Positions 18,325 to 26,920 of a stretch of 33,540 bases of DNA are shown piece after piece (position 1 is the first letter of the stretch; the number at the start of each line of letters is the position of its first letter). The translations under genes were made by a program, and so were the position numbers. The notes under the pieces were generated by a model that was not told the origin of the DNA, did no database searches, and saw nothing but the letters and a program-made list of their open reading frames with translations. Source of the stretch: Pseudonocardiales bacterium (GTDB taxonomy: Bacteria > Actinomycetota > Actinomycetes > Mycobacteriales > Pseudonocardiaceae); assembly GCA_019243635.1 (NCBI GenBank), contig JAFAUB010000156.1, positions 1 to 33,540 of the forward strand. The letters run 5' to 3'.

Positions 18325-18361
18325 TTGACAAGCTGTCCTAAGTTAGGTGAGGCTTCCTTTC
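18325..18361 (+). promoter_or_regulatory. Iron-transporter promoter region with DtxR/IdeR-like box
   Basis: TTGACA at 18325-18330 can serve as a -35. Just downstream, 18343-18361 (ttaggtgaggcttcctttc) matches 13 of 19 positions of the DtxR/IdeR iron box TTAGGTTAGGCTAACCTAA. It is preceded by the small palindrome cctaagttagg. The position over the promoter core fits repression by iron-loaded IdeR, and the downstream genes are an Fe(III)-type importer. No good -10 hexamer is evident, so the exact promoter is uncertain. Confidence -1.
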
Positions 18362-18419
18362 AAAACTTTCTCTTGTGGGTGATATCGACGTCACCCACCA
18401 GGTGTTGAGGAGCTCGCTG

Positions 18420-19496
18420 ATGATGTCGATCACTCGCATCCGGATGGTGCCGGCCTGGGTGGTGCTGGGGCTGGCCGGGCTGCTGGGGGTCGGCGGGTGC
18501 GGCGGCGCGGCGGCAGGGGGACCGACGGGCGCGGCGGCCGGTTCGCCGGCGCGGGACATCGCCGGTCAGACGATCACGGTGTACAGCGGCCAGCATGAGC
18601 AGACCGCGTCGCTGCTGGCGGCGGGGTTCACCGCGGCGACGGGGATCAAGGTGGCGCTGCGCTCGGGTGACGAGGCGGAGCTGGCGAACCAGATCCTGCA
18701 GGAGGGCACCGCGTCCCCCGCAGATGTGTTCTACGCCGAGAACCCACCCGCGCTGGAGGCGCTGCGCGAGAAGAACCTGCTGGCCCCGGTCGACGCGGCC
18801 ACGTTGGCCGCGGTGCCCGCAGCCTACAACTCGCCGCAGGGCCGGTGGGTGGGGGTGTCGGCGCGCAGCGCGGCGCTGGTGTTCAACACCGCCGCGACCA
18901 GCGAGGCGCAGCTGCCGGCCAGCGTGCTGGACATGGCCGGCCCGGCGTGGAAGGGCAGGTTCGGGTTCGCTCCGACCGAGACCGACTTCCAACCGGTCCT
19001 CACCGCCGTGGCCAAGCTCAAGGGCACCGATGTCGCGGCGCGGTGGCTGGCCGACCTGAAGGCCGACGCCAAGGTGTATCCGGACAACGAGACGCTGGTC
19101 GCGGCGGTCAACAACGGGGAGATCGCCACCGGGCTGATCGACCACTACTACTGGTACCGGCTGGCGCGCGAGCTGGGTCCAGCCAAGACCACCTCGGCGC
19201 TGCACTACTTCGGCCCCGGTGACCCCGGCAGCCTGGTCGACGTCTCCGGCGCCGGCGTCCTGGCCTCGAGCAAGCACGCCGCAGCGGCGCAGAAGTTCCT
19301 GGCCTACCTGGTCAGCAAGCCGGCCCAGATGATCATCGGCAGCTCCGACAGCTACGAGTACCCGCTCGGGTCCGGGGTCAGCACCAGCCAGCCGCTGCGC
19401 CCCCTGGACCAGCTCCACCCACCCGCGCTGACCGCGAGCGACCTCGGCGACGGCCGCTCCAGCCTGGCGATGCTGCAACAGGCCGGGCTGCTGTGA
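18420..19496 (+). CDS. Fe(III)-type ABC transporter substrate-binding lipoprotein
   Basis: This is an extracytoplasmic binding protein of the FbpA/FutA type. The 358-residue precursor has a basic N-terminus, a hydrophobic core and a lipobox, LGVGGC, so it is lipid-anchored. The mature part starts TITVYSGQHEQTASLLAAGF, the usual opening of ferric-ion binding proteins. DVFYAENPPALEAL follows, and DHYYWYRLARE includes the paired tyrosines that co-ordinate Fe(III) in this family. The ATG at 18420 is chosen because gagg-ag lies about seven bases before it. It heads a three-gene operon with overlapping and closely spaced genes. Iron as substrate is inferred from the Tyr motif and the IdeR-like box. 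Confidence -1.
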   Translation: MMSITRIRMVPAWVVLGLAGLLGVGGCGGAAAGGPTGAAAGSPARDIAGQTITVYSGQHEQTASLLAAGFTAATGIKVALRSGDEAELANQILQEGTASPADVFYAENPPALEALREKNLLAPVDAATLAAVPAAYNSPQGRWVGVSARSAALVFNTAATSEAQLPASVLDMAGPAWKGRFGFAPTETDFQPVLTAVAKLKGTDVAARWLADLKADAKVYPDNETLVAAVNNGEIATGLIDHYYWYRLARELGPAKTTSALHYFGPGDPGSLVDVSGAGVLASSKHAAAAQKFLAYLVSKPAQMIIGSSDSYEYPLGSGVSTSQPLRPLDQLHPPALTASDLGDGRSSLAMLQQAGLL

Positions 19497-21037
19497 CCCT
19501 GATCCGGCTCCGGGCGCCCGGCCGGGTTCCGCTTCCGCTGGTCACGGCCGGCCTGGTGACCGCGACGGTGGTGGCGTTGCCGGTCGTGTTCGTGCTCGCC
19601 GAGGCAGGCGGGGTGGGCTGGGCGCAGGCCCGGTCCCTGCTGCTGCGCCCCACAGTGGCCCAGCTGCTGGGTAGCACCGCCGCGCTGACGGCGGCCGTGA
19701 CCGCGCTCAGCGTCGTCATCGGGGTGGCGGCGGCGTGGTGCACCGAACGCGCCGATCTGCCCGGAGTCCGGGTGTGGCGGGTGCTGGTAGTGCTGCCGGT
19801 GGCGATCCCCGAGTTCGTCAGCGGCTACTCGTGGGTCTCCCTCACCCAGGCCGTGCAGGGTCTCGGGGGGGCGGTACTGATCTCCACGCTGTCGCTGTAC
19901 CCGCTGGTGTACCTACCGGTGGCAGCGATGCTGCGGGGGCGGGACCCCGCCCAGGACGACGTCGCCCGAGCCCTGGGGCTGGGACCGGGTGCGGTGTTCT
20001 GGCGGGTCACGGTGCCGCAGATCCGCCCCGCGCTGCTCGGGGGGGCACTCATCGTGGCGCTGCACCTGCTCGGGGAGTACGGGACGTTCGCGATCGTGCG
20101 CTACCCGACGTTCGCCACTGAGATCTTCACCGAGTACGACCTCGGGTTCGACCCGGCCGCCGCAGCGCTGCTGTCGGTGGTGCTGGTGGTGCTGTGCGTG
20201 GCGTTGCTGGGCGGAGAGACCCGCCTGACCGGTGCCGCCCGGCAGGCCAGGGTCGGCGGCGGCGCCCCCCGCCCGGCGGTACCGGTGCGGCTGGGCCGGC
20301 TCACCCCGCTGGTGCTGGCCGGGTTCACCGGGCTGGCCGCGCTCGCGTTGGGGGTACCGGTCGGCTCGCTGGGTTACTGGCTGATCCGGGGCGGGTCGAC
20401 CACCCTGCCACCGGCGTCGATCTGGGCCGCCGCCGGGAGCACCCTCACCCTCGGGGCGGCGGCCGCGGCCGTGGCCACGTTGCTGGCGCTGCCGGTGGCG
20501 CTGCTCGCGGTGCGCCACCGCGGTCGGCTCACCGTCCTGCTCGAGCGCAGCACCTACCTGGCCCAGGCCCTGCCCGGGGTGGTGGTGGCGCTGGCGCTGG
20601 TGTTCTTCGCGCTGCACTACGCGTCGAGCGTCTACCAGAGCGCCCCGCTGCTGGTCCTGGCCTACGTGGTGTTGTTCCTGCCGCTGGCGTTGATCGTCCT
20701 GCGCGCGACGTTGACGCAGATCCCGCCCGGGCTCACCGAGACGGGACGCAGTCTCGGCCGGCGCCCGATCACCGTGCTGGTGCGGGTCACGCTGCCGCTG
20801 CTCGGGCCGGGGTTGGCGGCCGCGGCGGCGCTGGTGTTCCTGTCCACCACCACCGAGCTGACCGCCACCCTGCTGCTGCGCCCCACCGGACTGCAGACCC
20901 TGGCCACCCAGTTCTGGGTCTACACCAGCGGCCTGGCCTACGGCACCGCCGCACCGTACGCCGCGCTCATGGTCACGGTGTCCGCGCTCCCGACATACCT
21001 GCTGACCCGCCGCATCGACTCCCTGTCCACCACGTAG
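19493..21037 (+). CDS. Fe(III)-type ABC transporter permease (fused, two-domain)
   Basis: This inner-membrane permease of the FbpB class has 514 residues and about 12 predicted membrane segments in two homologous halves. Each half carries an EAA loop that contacts the ATPase: ARALGLGPGAVFWRVTVPQI in the N half and GRSLGRRPITVLVRVTLPLL in the C half. The GTG start overlaps the binding-protein stop (GTGA), indicating coupled translation. FVSGYSWVSL in the first half is typical of the iron/thiamine permease family. It ends 11 bp before the ATPase gene. Confidence -1.
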   Translation: MTLIRLRAPGRVPLPLVTAGLVTATVVALPVVFVLAEAGGVGWAQARSLLLRPTVAQLLGSTAALTAAVTALSVVIGVAAAWCTERADLPGVRVWRVLVVLPVAIPEFVSGYSWVSLTQAVQGLGGAVLISTLSLYPLVYLPVAAMLRGRDPAQDDVARALGLGPGAVFWRVTVPQIRPALLGGALIVALHLLGEYGTFAIVRYPTFATEIFTEYDLGFDPAAAALLSVVLVVLCVALLGGETRLTGAARQARVGGGAPRPAVPVRLGRLTPLVLAGFTGLAALALGVPVGSLGYWLIRGGSTTLPPASIWAAAGSTLTLGAAAAAVATLLALPVALLAVRHRGRLTVLLERSTYLAQALPGVVVALALVFFALHYASSVYQSAPLLVLAYVVLFLPLALIVLRATLTQIPPGLTETGRSLGRRPITVLVRVTLPLLGPGLAAAAALVFLSTTTELTATLLLRPTGLQTLATQFWVYTSGLAYGTAAPYAALMVTVSALPTYLLTRRIDSLSTT

Positions 21038-21048
21038 GAGGTCGCGTC

Positions 21049-22206
21049 ATGAGCCACCCCCGCACCACCGGGTCCACGCCACACTCCGCCCTGCTCGAGC
21101 GCCCCGACCCGCCCGACACGCCGGCGGCGGTGGCGCTGCGCGCGGTGCGCAAGGCCTACGGCGCTCACCCGGTACTGCGGGGAGTCGACCTGGACGTCCC
21201 CGTCGGCACCATCACCGCCGTACTCGGCTCGTCGGGCTGCGGGAAGACCACCCTGCTGCGGCTGCTCGCCGGGTTCGACACCACCGACGCCGGCACCATC
21301 GCCCTGCACGGGCGCATCGTCGACGACGGGCACCACCCGCTGGCACCCGAGCACCGCCGGATCGGCTACGTCCCCCAGGAGGGCGGCCTGTTCCCGCACC
21401 TGTCGGTGGCGGCCAACATCGGCTTCGGGCTGCCCCGCGGCACGCGGCGTCGCCGGGTGGCGCAGCTGCTCGAGCTGGTCGGGTTGCCGGACCTCGGCGC
21501 GCGCTCACCCCATCAGCTCTCCGGCGGCCAACAACAACGGGTCGCGCTGGCCCGCGCGCTCGCCCCCGCTCCGCGGCTGGTGCTCCTCGACGAGCCGTTC
21601 TCCGCCCTCGACGCCGGGCTGCGCGCCCAGCTACGCACCGACGTCGTCACCGCGCTGCGCCACAGCGGCACCACGGCGGTGCTGGTCACCCACGACCAGG
21701 ACGAGGCCCTGTCCATCGCCGACCTCGTCGCGGTCCTGCGTGCGGGACGCATCGTCCAGGCCGCCGACCCGGTCACCGTCTACCAGCAACCCCTCGACGC
21801 CGACGTGGCCCGCTTCGTCGGCGAGGCCAACCTGCTGGCGGGCCGCGTCCTCGGCCACACCGCGCACAGCCCGTTGGGCGAGCACCCGCTGCGCACCGAG
21901 CGGCCCCGGCCCGCGGCGACCGCCCTGATCATGGTCCGGCCCGAGCAGCTCCGGCTACGACCGGCCGCGCTGCGCGGCCCCGAGGGGGCCGCCACCGGAA
22001 GGGTCCTGCGCCGTGACTACCACGGCCACGACACCACCGTCACCCTCGCCGTGACGGCCGCCCGGGAGACCCACGTCCTCGCCCGCACCAGCGGGGTCGA
22101 GGCCCCACCCGGCGGCAGCCTGGTCACCATCACCGTGGCCGGCCCCGTCGTCGCGCTGCCCCTCGAGCCGGCGTCAGCCCTTACGCTTCAGGACGGCGTC
22201 GGTTAG
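21049..22206 (+). CDS. Fe(III)-type ABC transporter ATP-binding protein
   Basis: The 385-residue ATPase drives the importer. It shows Walker [10 protein letters not shown] (60-68), Q-loop [11 protein letters not shown], signature LSGGQQQR (157-164), Walker B LVLLDE (177-182) and the switch His215 in LVTHDQ. The C-terminal third is a TOBE-like regulatory domain ([11 protein letters not shown]). An aggagg ribosome-binding site lies just upstream of the ATG. Its last 33 bases overlap the 3' end of the convergent etfA, so the C-terminal residues ([10 protein letters not shown]) are antisense to etfA codons. This suggests that the stop codon was acquired where the operon was inserted. Confidence -1.
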   Translation: MSHPRTTGSTPHSALLERPDPPDTPAAVALRAVRKAYGAHPVLRGVDLDVPVGTITAVLGSSGCGKTTLLRLLAGFDTTDAGTIALHGRIVDDGHHPLAPEHRRIGYVPQEGGLFPHLSVAANIGFGLPRGTRRRRVAQLLELVGLPDLGARSPHQLSGGQQQRVALARALAPAPRLVLLDEPFSALDAGLRAQLRTDVVTALRHSGTTAVLVTHDQDEALSIADLVAVLRAGRIVQAADPVTVYQQPLDADVARFVGEANLLAGRVLGHTAHSPLGEHPLRTERPRPAATALIMVRPEQLRLRPAALRGPEGAATGRVLRRDYHGHDTTVTLAVTAARETHVLARTSGVEAPPGGSLVTITVAGPVVALPLEPASALTLQDGVG

Positions 22207-23133
22207 CTGCGGGACGATGGTGAACAGGTCACCCACCACACCGAAGTCGGCGATCTCGAAGATCGGTGCCTCGGGGTCTTTGTTGACCGCGACGATGGTC
22301 TTGGACGTCTGCATCCCGGCGCGGTGCTGGATAGCGCCGGAGATGCCGAGCGCGACGTACAGCTGCGGAGAGACGGTCTTGCCGGTCTGCCCGACCTGGA
22401 ACTGGTGCGGGTAGTAGCCGGAGTCGACCGCCGCCCGGGACGCCCCGACCGCCGCGCCGAGCGCGTCGGCGAGCTTCTCGACCACCTCGAAGGCCTCCGC
22501 CGAACCGACGCCACGACCACCGGAGACCACCACGCCGGCGTCGCTGAGCCCGGGGCGGTCACCGCCCTCGACGGGCCGGCGTTCAATGATCTTCGCTGTC
22601 CTCGCCACGCTCATCGCGGGGATGGTGACGGTCTGCTCGACGGCCGCACCCGGTGACTGCCTCGGCTCGATCGCGCCGGCCCGGAGGGTGATCACAGCGA
22701 CCGGCGTGGTGGCCCGGGACTCGGCGAGGTAGGAGCCGCCGAACACCGAGTGCGTGGCGGTGCCGTCCTCGGCCAGCTCGACGACGTCGGAGAGCAGGCC
22801 GGATCCGGTTCGCACGGCGAGCCTGCCGGCGATCTCCTTGCCGTCCGGCGAGGCGGTGAGGACGACCGCGGCCGGCCGGGCCGAGGCCACCAGTGCCGCC
22901 AGCACGCCGACGGCGGGAGCGGTGAGGTACTGGTCCGCCTCCTCCGACTCGGCGACGTAGATCTTGGCTGCGCCGTAGGCGGCCAGCCGGTCCCTGAGCT
23001 TGCCGGCCGTGCCGGGCGTGGCCACCACCACGGCGGCCGGCTCGCCCAGCCTCGCCGCCGCCGTGAGCAGCTCGTTGGTGACCTTCTTGACCTCGCCGCC
23101 GGAGTGCTCGACGAGGACCAGGACCTCTGCCAT
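22174..23133 (-). CDS. etfA: Electron transfer flavoprotein alpha subunit
   Basis: EtfA binds FAD and, with EtfB, carries electrons from acyl-CoA dehydrogenases to the respiratory chain. The 319-residue protein begins [20 protein letters not shown]. Its C-terminal FAD domain is conserved: [47 protein letters not shown] and GAIQHRAGM, with [13 protein letters not shown] near the end. It follows etfB by 30 bp in the usual order. Its 3' end overlaps the convergent ABC-ATPase gene by 33 bp with no room for a terminator. Confidence -1.
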   Translation of the reverse strand: MAEVLVLVEHSGGEVKKVTNELLTAAARLGEPAAVVVATPGTAGKLRDRLAAYGAAKIYVAESEEADQYLTAPAVGVLAALVASARPAAVVLTASPDGKEIAGRLAVRTGSGLLSDVVELAEDGTATHSVFGGSYLAESRATTPVAVITLRAGAIEPRQSPGAAVEQTVTIPAMSVARTAKIIERRPVEGGDRPGLSDAGVVVSGGRGVGSAEAFEVVEKLADALGAAVGASRAAVDSGYYPHQFQVGQTGKTVSPQLYVALGISGAIQHRAGMQTSKTIVAVNKDPEAPIFEIADFGVVGDLFTIVPQLTDAVLKRKG

Positions 23134-23163
23134 GACGGTTCTCCTCCACGACTGCGGGCGGGA

Positions 23164-23946
23164 TCAGATCAGCTTCTGGCCGATGAGATAGTCGGCGATC
23201 CTGGCGCCGCCGTCACCCTCGTCGGTGACGATCTGTCCGGCCACCCGCGGTGGGCGCGGCGTGGACTCGATCACCGTCGAGGTGGCGCCCGCCAGCCCGA
23301 CGTCGCCGTGCGCGATGCCCGCGTCGGCCAGCGACAACGTGCTGACCGGTTTCTTCTTGGCCGCCATGATGCCCTTGAACGACGGGTAACGTGGCTCGTT
23401 GATCTTCTCGTTCACACTGACCACGGCGGGCAGCTCAGCCCGCAGCACCGTGACCGCGTCGTCGGTCTCCCGCTCGACGGTCACGGTGCGTCCCTCGATG
23501 GTGACCTTGCGGGCGTGGGTCAGCTCCGGTAGGCCGAGCACGTCGGCGACCATCGCCGGGATGGCGCCCACGGTGCCGTCGGTCGCCTCGTTGCCGGCGA
23601 TGACGAGGTCGACCTCGCCGAGGGCGCCGATGACCGTGGCCAGCGCCTTGGCGGTCTGCACCGCGCAGGACCCGTGCAGGCCTTCGTCGCACAGGTGCAC
23701 CGCCTTGTCCGCACCCATCGACAGCGCCTTGCGGATGGCCTCGGTGGCCCGCTGCGGACCCATCGTGACCACGGTGACCTCGCCGCCGACCGCCTCTTTG
23801 ATCGTGAGCGCCTCCTCGACCGCGCGTTCGTTGATCTCATCCAGCACGACGTCCGCGCAGGCCCGGTCAAGGGTGTGGTCGGAGGCGGCCAGCGTGCGCG
23901 CGGACCAGGTGTCCGGCACCTGCTTGATCAGGACCACAATGTTCAT
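23164..23946 (-). CDS. etfB: Electron transfer flavoprotein beta subunit
   Basis: EtfB is the AMP-binding partner of EtfA. The 260-residue protein starts MNIVVLIKQVPDTWSARTL and contains DEINERAVEEALTIKEAVGG and ALSMGADKAVHL. The family signature region is VIAGNEATDGTVGAIPAMVADVLGLP. The ATG at 23946 is chosen because the family begins MNIVV; an in-frame upstream extension would overlap the intergenic region. The gene is the first of an etfBA pair, downstream of a TetR gene on the same strand (52 bp gap). In M. tuberculosis the same pair (fixA-fixB) sits next to the olsB/plsC homologues, supporting synteny. Confidence -1.
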   Translation of the reverse strand: MNIVVLIKQVPDTWSARTLAASDHTLDRACADVVLDEINERAVEEALTIKEAVGGEVTVVTMGPQRATEAIRKALSMGADKAVHLCDEGLHGSCAVQTAKALATVIGALGEVDLVIAGNEATDGTVGAIPAMVADVLGLPELTHARKVTIEGRTVTVERETDDAVTVLRAELPAVVSVNEKINEPRYPSFKGIMAAKKKPVSTLSLADAGIAHGDVGLAGATSTVIESTPRPPRVAGQIVTDEGDGGARIADYLIGQKLI

Positions 23947-23998
23947 GATGACCACGTTACCGATCAGTAGCTCCGCCGCCCACCAGGGGTGATCGCCC

Positions 23999-24730
23999 TC
24001 ACTGTGCCGCGGCGGCGGCTCCACCGGCCGCGGTGAGCCTGCTCTGTAAGCCGGCGAGCAGAAGGTCGAGGCCGTAGTCGAACCGCCCCGGCCGGCGCGG
24101 ACCGTCCAGATGCGGGCTCACCGCGGTGATGGAGGGAATCCGCTCCGGCGGAAGCGATGGGTAGTACCCGGCCTTCTCCCGGGTCGCGCCGTCACGGAGC
24201 CGGGCGATGTGCCCCATCTGCTGAAAACCGGAGGCGTAGGTGAACAGGGCGAAAAAGGCGTCGGACGCCTCAGTGGGTGAGAGCCCCCCCTCGAGCAGCA
24301 GCCCGATCGTCCGCTCGATGACCATCAGGCCGTTCGGGCCGATCCTGATCCGGTCGCCGAAGACCCGGGCCAGCTGGTGGTGCCCGGCCAAGGCCTGGTG
24401 ATAGCTGCGCACCACAGCCCGGAGCCGGACCAGCCAGTCACCTTCGGTGGCCGAGGTGTCCACCTCGCCGAGCATCAGGTCGACCATGAGGTCCACCAGC
24501 TCGTCCTTGTCCCGCACATGGTTGTACAGGGCCATCGGCGAGACCTCGAGCTCGGTGGCCAGCGCCCGCATCGTCAGGGCGGCCAGGCCCTTCTCGTCGA
24601 CCAGGCGCAGCGCGGCCCGCACGATCCGGGGCCGGGACAGCGTCGGCCGGGTGTAGTCCTCGCTGGGGTCGACACCGACCCAGGCCGTCGGGTCGCCACG
24701 GCCACGAGAGGCACTGGGTTGGTCGTTCAC
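23999..24730 (-). CDS. TetR/AcrR-family transcriptional regulator
   Basis: The 243-residue repressor has an N-terminal HTH (SRPRIVRAALRLVDEKGLAA, then LTMRALATELEVSPMALYNH, about 45-85). The C-terminal ligand domain is of the TetR_C_1 type, ending FDYGLDLLLAGLQSRL. The GTG at 24730 is chosen because aggaagg lies about seven bases before it; an ATG much further upstream would place start and operators inside the coding region. It is divergent from a sigma-factor gene, across 202 bp with several inverted repeats, and is followed by etfBA. The effector is unknown. It may regulate itself, the sigma gene, etfBA or all three. Confidence -1.
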   Translation of the reverse strand: MNDQPSASRGRGDPTAWVGVDPSEDYTRPTLSRPRIVRAALRLVDEKGLAALTMRALATELEVSPMALYNHVRDKDELVDLMVDLMLGEVDTSATEGDWLVRLRAVVRSYHQALAGHHQLARVFGDRIRIGPNGLMVIERTIGLLLEGGLSPTEASDAFFALFTYASGFQQMGHIARLRDGATREKAGYYPSLPPERIPSITAVSPHLDGPRRPGRFDYGLDLLLAGLQSRLTAAGGAAAAAQ

Positions 24731-24764
24731 CGGTGGTCCTTCCTCGGTTACCAGCACGAGACAT

Positions 24765-24858
24765 ACAACGTATACCCGATCGGGCGATAGCGACTCCTCC
24801 GCCGCCTCGTTAACACTGTACACATAAACGTACATCGTATCTATACCGTACAGCGTTA
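24765..24858. promoter_or_regulatory. Inverted-repeat cluster between tetR and sigma gene (candidate operators)
   Basis: taacactgtac (24811-24821) and gtacagcgtta (24848-24858) form an inverted repeat matching 10 of 11 positions. Between and beside them are related AT-rich motifs (aacgtacatcgtat, tacaacgtatac) and the palindrome cccgatcggg (24775-24784). This local AT-rich, repeat-rich patch in high-GC DNA between divergent genes is the expected place for TetR binding. Confidence -1.
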
Positions 24859-24932
24859 CTCGACGTCACACTGAGTTGATCATGACTCGGGCGCCTGCCC
24901 TCGTGCTCCCCACACGTCACCGGAGGTACCTG

Positions 24933-25523
24933 ATGACAACCACCACCAGCCCACCTGAGGCCGCCCGAAGCGCCACTGAGCTACTGTCGAGCGCTTGTCA
25001 CCGAGATCCGAAGGCGTGGGACGAGATCATGCGCCGATACCGGAGTGTGGTGCTCGCGAAGGTGCACTCCTTCGGACTGCAGGACGCCGATGCACTCGAC
25101 GCTGTGCAGATGACCTGGCTACGGCTGGCGGAGAGCTGCCACCGAATCCAGTCCCCCGAGCATCTCGCCGGGTGGCTGGCGACCACCGCGAGCCGGGAGT
25201 GCCTCCGCATCCTTCACCATCAGGCACGGCACGCCCCGGCTCCGCACGACGCGGCGGAGCGACAGGCGGCTGACCCGTCCGCAGGCCCAGAGCAACGCGC
25301 CGTCGACGCGGACACCGCGCAGCAGCTGTGGAGTCTCGTCGCGACGCTCTCCCCTCGCCGCCGGAGACTCATCCGGGAGCTGTTCGACAACAGACCGCGA
25401 CCGTACACCGAGGTCGCCCGCGATACGGGGATCCCGGCCGGTGGCATCGGACCCACCCGGGCGCGAGCCCTGAAACAGCTGCGGCGCAGGCTCGATGAAC
25501 GCGGGCTGGGCCCTGAGACCTGA
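24933..25523 (+). CDS. RNA polymerase sigma factor, sigma-70/ECF family
   Basis: The 196-residue protein has region 2 (AWDEIMRRYRSVVLAKVHSF, then GLQDADALDAVQMTWLRLAE, about 27-68). Region 4 is C-terminal (LSPRRRRLIRELFDNRPRPY, then TEVARDTGIPAGGIGPTRAR, about 143-185). The linker is Pro/Ala-rich. The ATG at 24933 follows a cggagg ribosome-binding site. The region-4 helix reads GIPAGGIGPTRARALKQLRR, resembling the common GxPxGxIGPxRxRAL pattern of actinobacterial ECF factors. No anti-sigma gene is adjacent. Its target promoters are unknown; the divergent TetR probably controls it. Confidence -1.
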   Translation: MTTTTSPPEAARSATELLSSACHRDPKAWDEIMRRYRSVVLAKVHSFGLQDADALDAVQMTWLRLAESCHRIQSPEHLAGWLATTASRECLRILHHQARHAPAPHDAAERQAADPSAGPEQRAVDADTAQQLWSLVATLSPRRRRLIRELFDNRPRPYTEVARDTGIPAGGIGPTRARALKQLRRRLDERGLGPET

Positions 25524-25556
25524 CCACGCCGTGAGCACCTTATGAGCCCGGCCGAG

Positions 25557-25650
25557 TCATGATCTTGACAGGTCCGACATGAACTCCACGAGCAGCTTGT
25601 TCAGCGTCTCCGGCGCATCCAGCGGGATCCAGTGGCCGGCCCTCACGATC
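25557..25650 (-). pseudogene. C-terminal fragment of an alpha/beta hydrolase
   Basis: The minus-strand frame reads IVRAGHWIPLDAPETLNKLL, then VEFMSDLSRS and stop. GHWIPLDAPE is the typical end of alpha/beta-hydrolase-fold proteins and includes the catalytic His. The rest of the gene is missing and another gene ends right at its upstream edge, so only about 30 codons remain. It marks a past deletion or recombination point at the start of the accessory region. Confidence -1.
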
Positions 25651-26083
25651 GGAGGAAACGCAGCGCCTCCTTGAGATGCGCCACCGTCTCCGGTGTGAGG
25701 ACCAGCTCGAGGGAGACAGGCTGATCGGCCCCGAACACCCGACCGTCGATCGCCAACGTCGTCGTCTCCCGGCCGTCGGCGAGGTCGGGGCTGAACACCA
25801 GGCTGGTGCTCATCCGAACATCGGCGTCAACGACGAGACCGTAGCCGACCAGCTCCTCGCCCATCAGGATGCAGCCCTCCGACATGTCAGAGCCGACCCC
25901 CTTCAGCCGCTGCCATGGCACCCACAGCCACGGCTCACCCTGCTCGACTCGCCGATGGTGGGTAGCGCACACGGGTGCCGGGCAGAACCCGTCACCGACC
26001 TTGACCCGAACCTCGTGCCGCGAGTCGCTCCGGTGACCGGAGCAGTGGATCACCATGCACGACGATGGCGGCACGGTCGGCAT
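25643..26083 (-). CDS. Hypothetical protein with Cys/His-rich N-terminus
   Basis: The 146-residue product is not recognised. Its N half has a spaced Cys/His pattern (CMVIHCSGH, FCPAPVCATHH) that may bind zinc. The C half reads MSTSLVFSPDLADGRETTTL, AIDGRVFG and LELVLTPETVAHLKEALRFL, a compact beta-rich domain ending in a helix. Starting at 26083 it overlaps the divergent antitoxin frame by 19 bp. An internal ATG at 26056 (MVIHCSG) would avoid this. The complete frame and natural composition support a real gene. Confidence -1.
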   Translation of the reverse strand: MPTVPPSSCMVIHCSGHRSDSRHEVRVKVGDGFCPAPVCATHHRRVEQGEPWLWVPWQRLKGVGSDMSEGCILMGEELVGYGLVVDADVRMSTSLVFSPDLADGRETTTLAIDGRVFGADQPVSLELVLTPETVAHLKEALRFLRS

Positions 26084-26349
26084 GCTTACAGACTACGGTC
26101 CGGCCTGGACTGACCCTGTCTGATGACACCCACGAGCAGATCAGGCAACGGGCCGAGGCTGCCGGTGTCTCGGTGCACTCCTGGATCGTCGCGGCGATCG
26201 AACGCGAGAACTTCCGGCAGCTCTGCCAGGACGCCAACAAGTGGTGGGCCCAGCGCCCTGAGGCTGCCCAGCGGTACGTCGCCGACTACCACCAACGCGA
26301 GGACCTCCGGGGGAGCGTGAGGGCCGACCGTGGCTCCTCCGCCGCGTAG
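26065..26349 (+). CDS. Ribbon-helix-helix-like antitoxin
   Basis: The recognisable part, TLSDDTHEQIRQRAEAAGVS and VHSWIVAAIERENF, is a short strand followed by two helices, as in RHH antitoxins. The tail (LCQDANKWWAQRPEAAQRYV) would bind the toxin. The overlap of 20 bp with the downstream MazF-like gene is typical of type II toxin-antitoxin pairs. The start is uncertain: the only in-frame ATG is at 26065, inside the divergent gene, and the residues before TLSDD look non-native, so a different start or a damaged N-terminus is possible. Confidence -1.
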   Translation: MAARSACLQTTVRPGLTLSDDTHEQIRQRAEAAGVSVHSWIVAAIERENFRQLCQDANKWWAQRPEAAQRYVADYHQREDLRGSVRADRGSSAA

Positions 26350-26629
26350 GGACCAGGTATGGACCGTGACCGGCAACTCGCCACGTCGGGTGCTGATCTA
26401 CTCCGGCGACATGTTCAACGAGCTGCCCGACGTGCCGTACGTGGTCATAATGGAGGTGGCCGACGAGACCGATCCCATGGATGTGGAGCTGCCGGACGGG
26501 CTGCGAGTGGCCTACACCCGTCTCGACCACGTACCCAAGTCGCTCTTCCGCGAGGTGACCGGGGAGGTACCTGGCGAACTGATGGAGCGGATCAACACCA
26601 GGTTGTTCATGGTGATCACCACTCAGTGA
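26330..26629 (+). CDS. MazF/PemK-like toxin
   Basis: The 99-residue protein (GTG start) reads RRDQVWTVTGNSPRRVLIYS, then GDMFNELPDVPYVVIMEVAD, a likely SH3-like beta-barrel of the MazF/CcdB type. It contains an RRVLIYSGD strand, and later YTRLDHVPKSLFREVTGEVP. MazF toxins are ribosome-independent mRNA interferases. The antitoxin gene immediately precedes and overlaps it. Sequence similarity is judged by pattern only. It may be a stabilising module for the neighbouring integrated element or simply a chromosomal accessory gene. Confidence -1.
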   Translation: MAPPPRRDQVWTVTGNSPRRVLIYSGDMFNELPDVPYVVIMEVADETDPMDVELPDGLRVAYTRLDHVPKSLFREVTGEVPGELMERINTRLFMVITTQ

Positions 26630-26920
26630 CGTTGGGTGCCGTGAGCAGTCTCGCCAAGCCGGACCGAACAGCCGCACCAGACGGTTGCGAAGCCAGCCAA
26701 GCGACCCGCAGCGCTCGGCGAGCCTCAGGGTCGGGACGTACGGGCTACCCAGCGCCCGGTCAGTTGGCCTTGTACTCTCACCCCCGGCGCAGGCTCATGC
26801 GACTGGCGGGCACCGATCCCCGATCCGCGCGCTGTCTCACGACGGATCCGCCCCGGCCATGGAGGCCGCCAACGCGGTGAGCGTCCGGAAATTGTCAGGG
26901 GTGGGGGCGACAATGGTGGC

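Larger units (their letters stand above)
17627..18342. other. Intergenic region with hairpin and tandem repeats; no convincing gene
   Basis: Between the XRE start and the iron-transporter promoter there is no frame with family features. It contains a 17-codon frame (17823-17876, MLGDLASAQPQAAPQTP) running into a very strong hairpin at 17872-17938, a 14-bp tandem repeat at 18065-18117 and a 21-bp tandem repeat at 18191-18232. A 100-codon open frame across the repeats (18026-18328) has biased, repeat-derived composition and is not called as a gene. Confidence -1.

Noticed and set aside
18026..18328. 100-codon frame over the tandem repeats
   Set aside because: Its sequence is produced by the repeats, with no conserved motifs and no clear ribosome-binding site.
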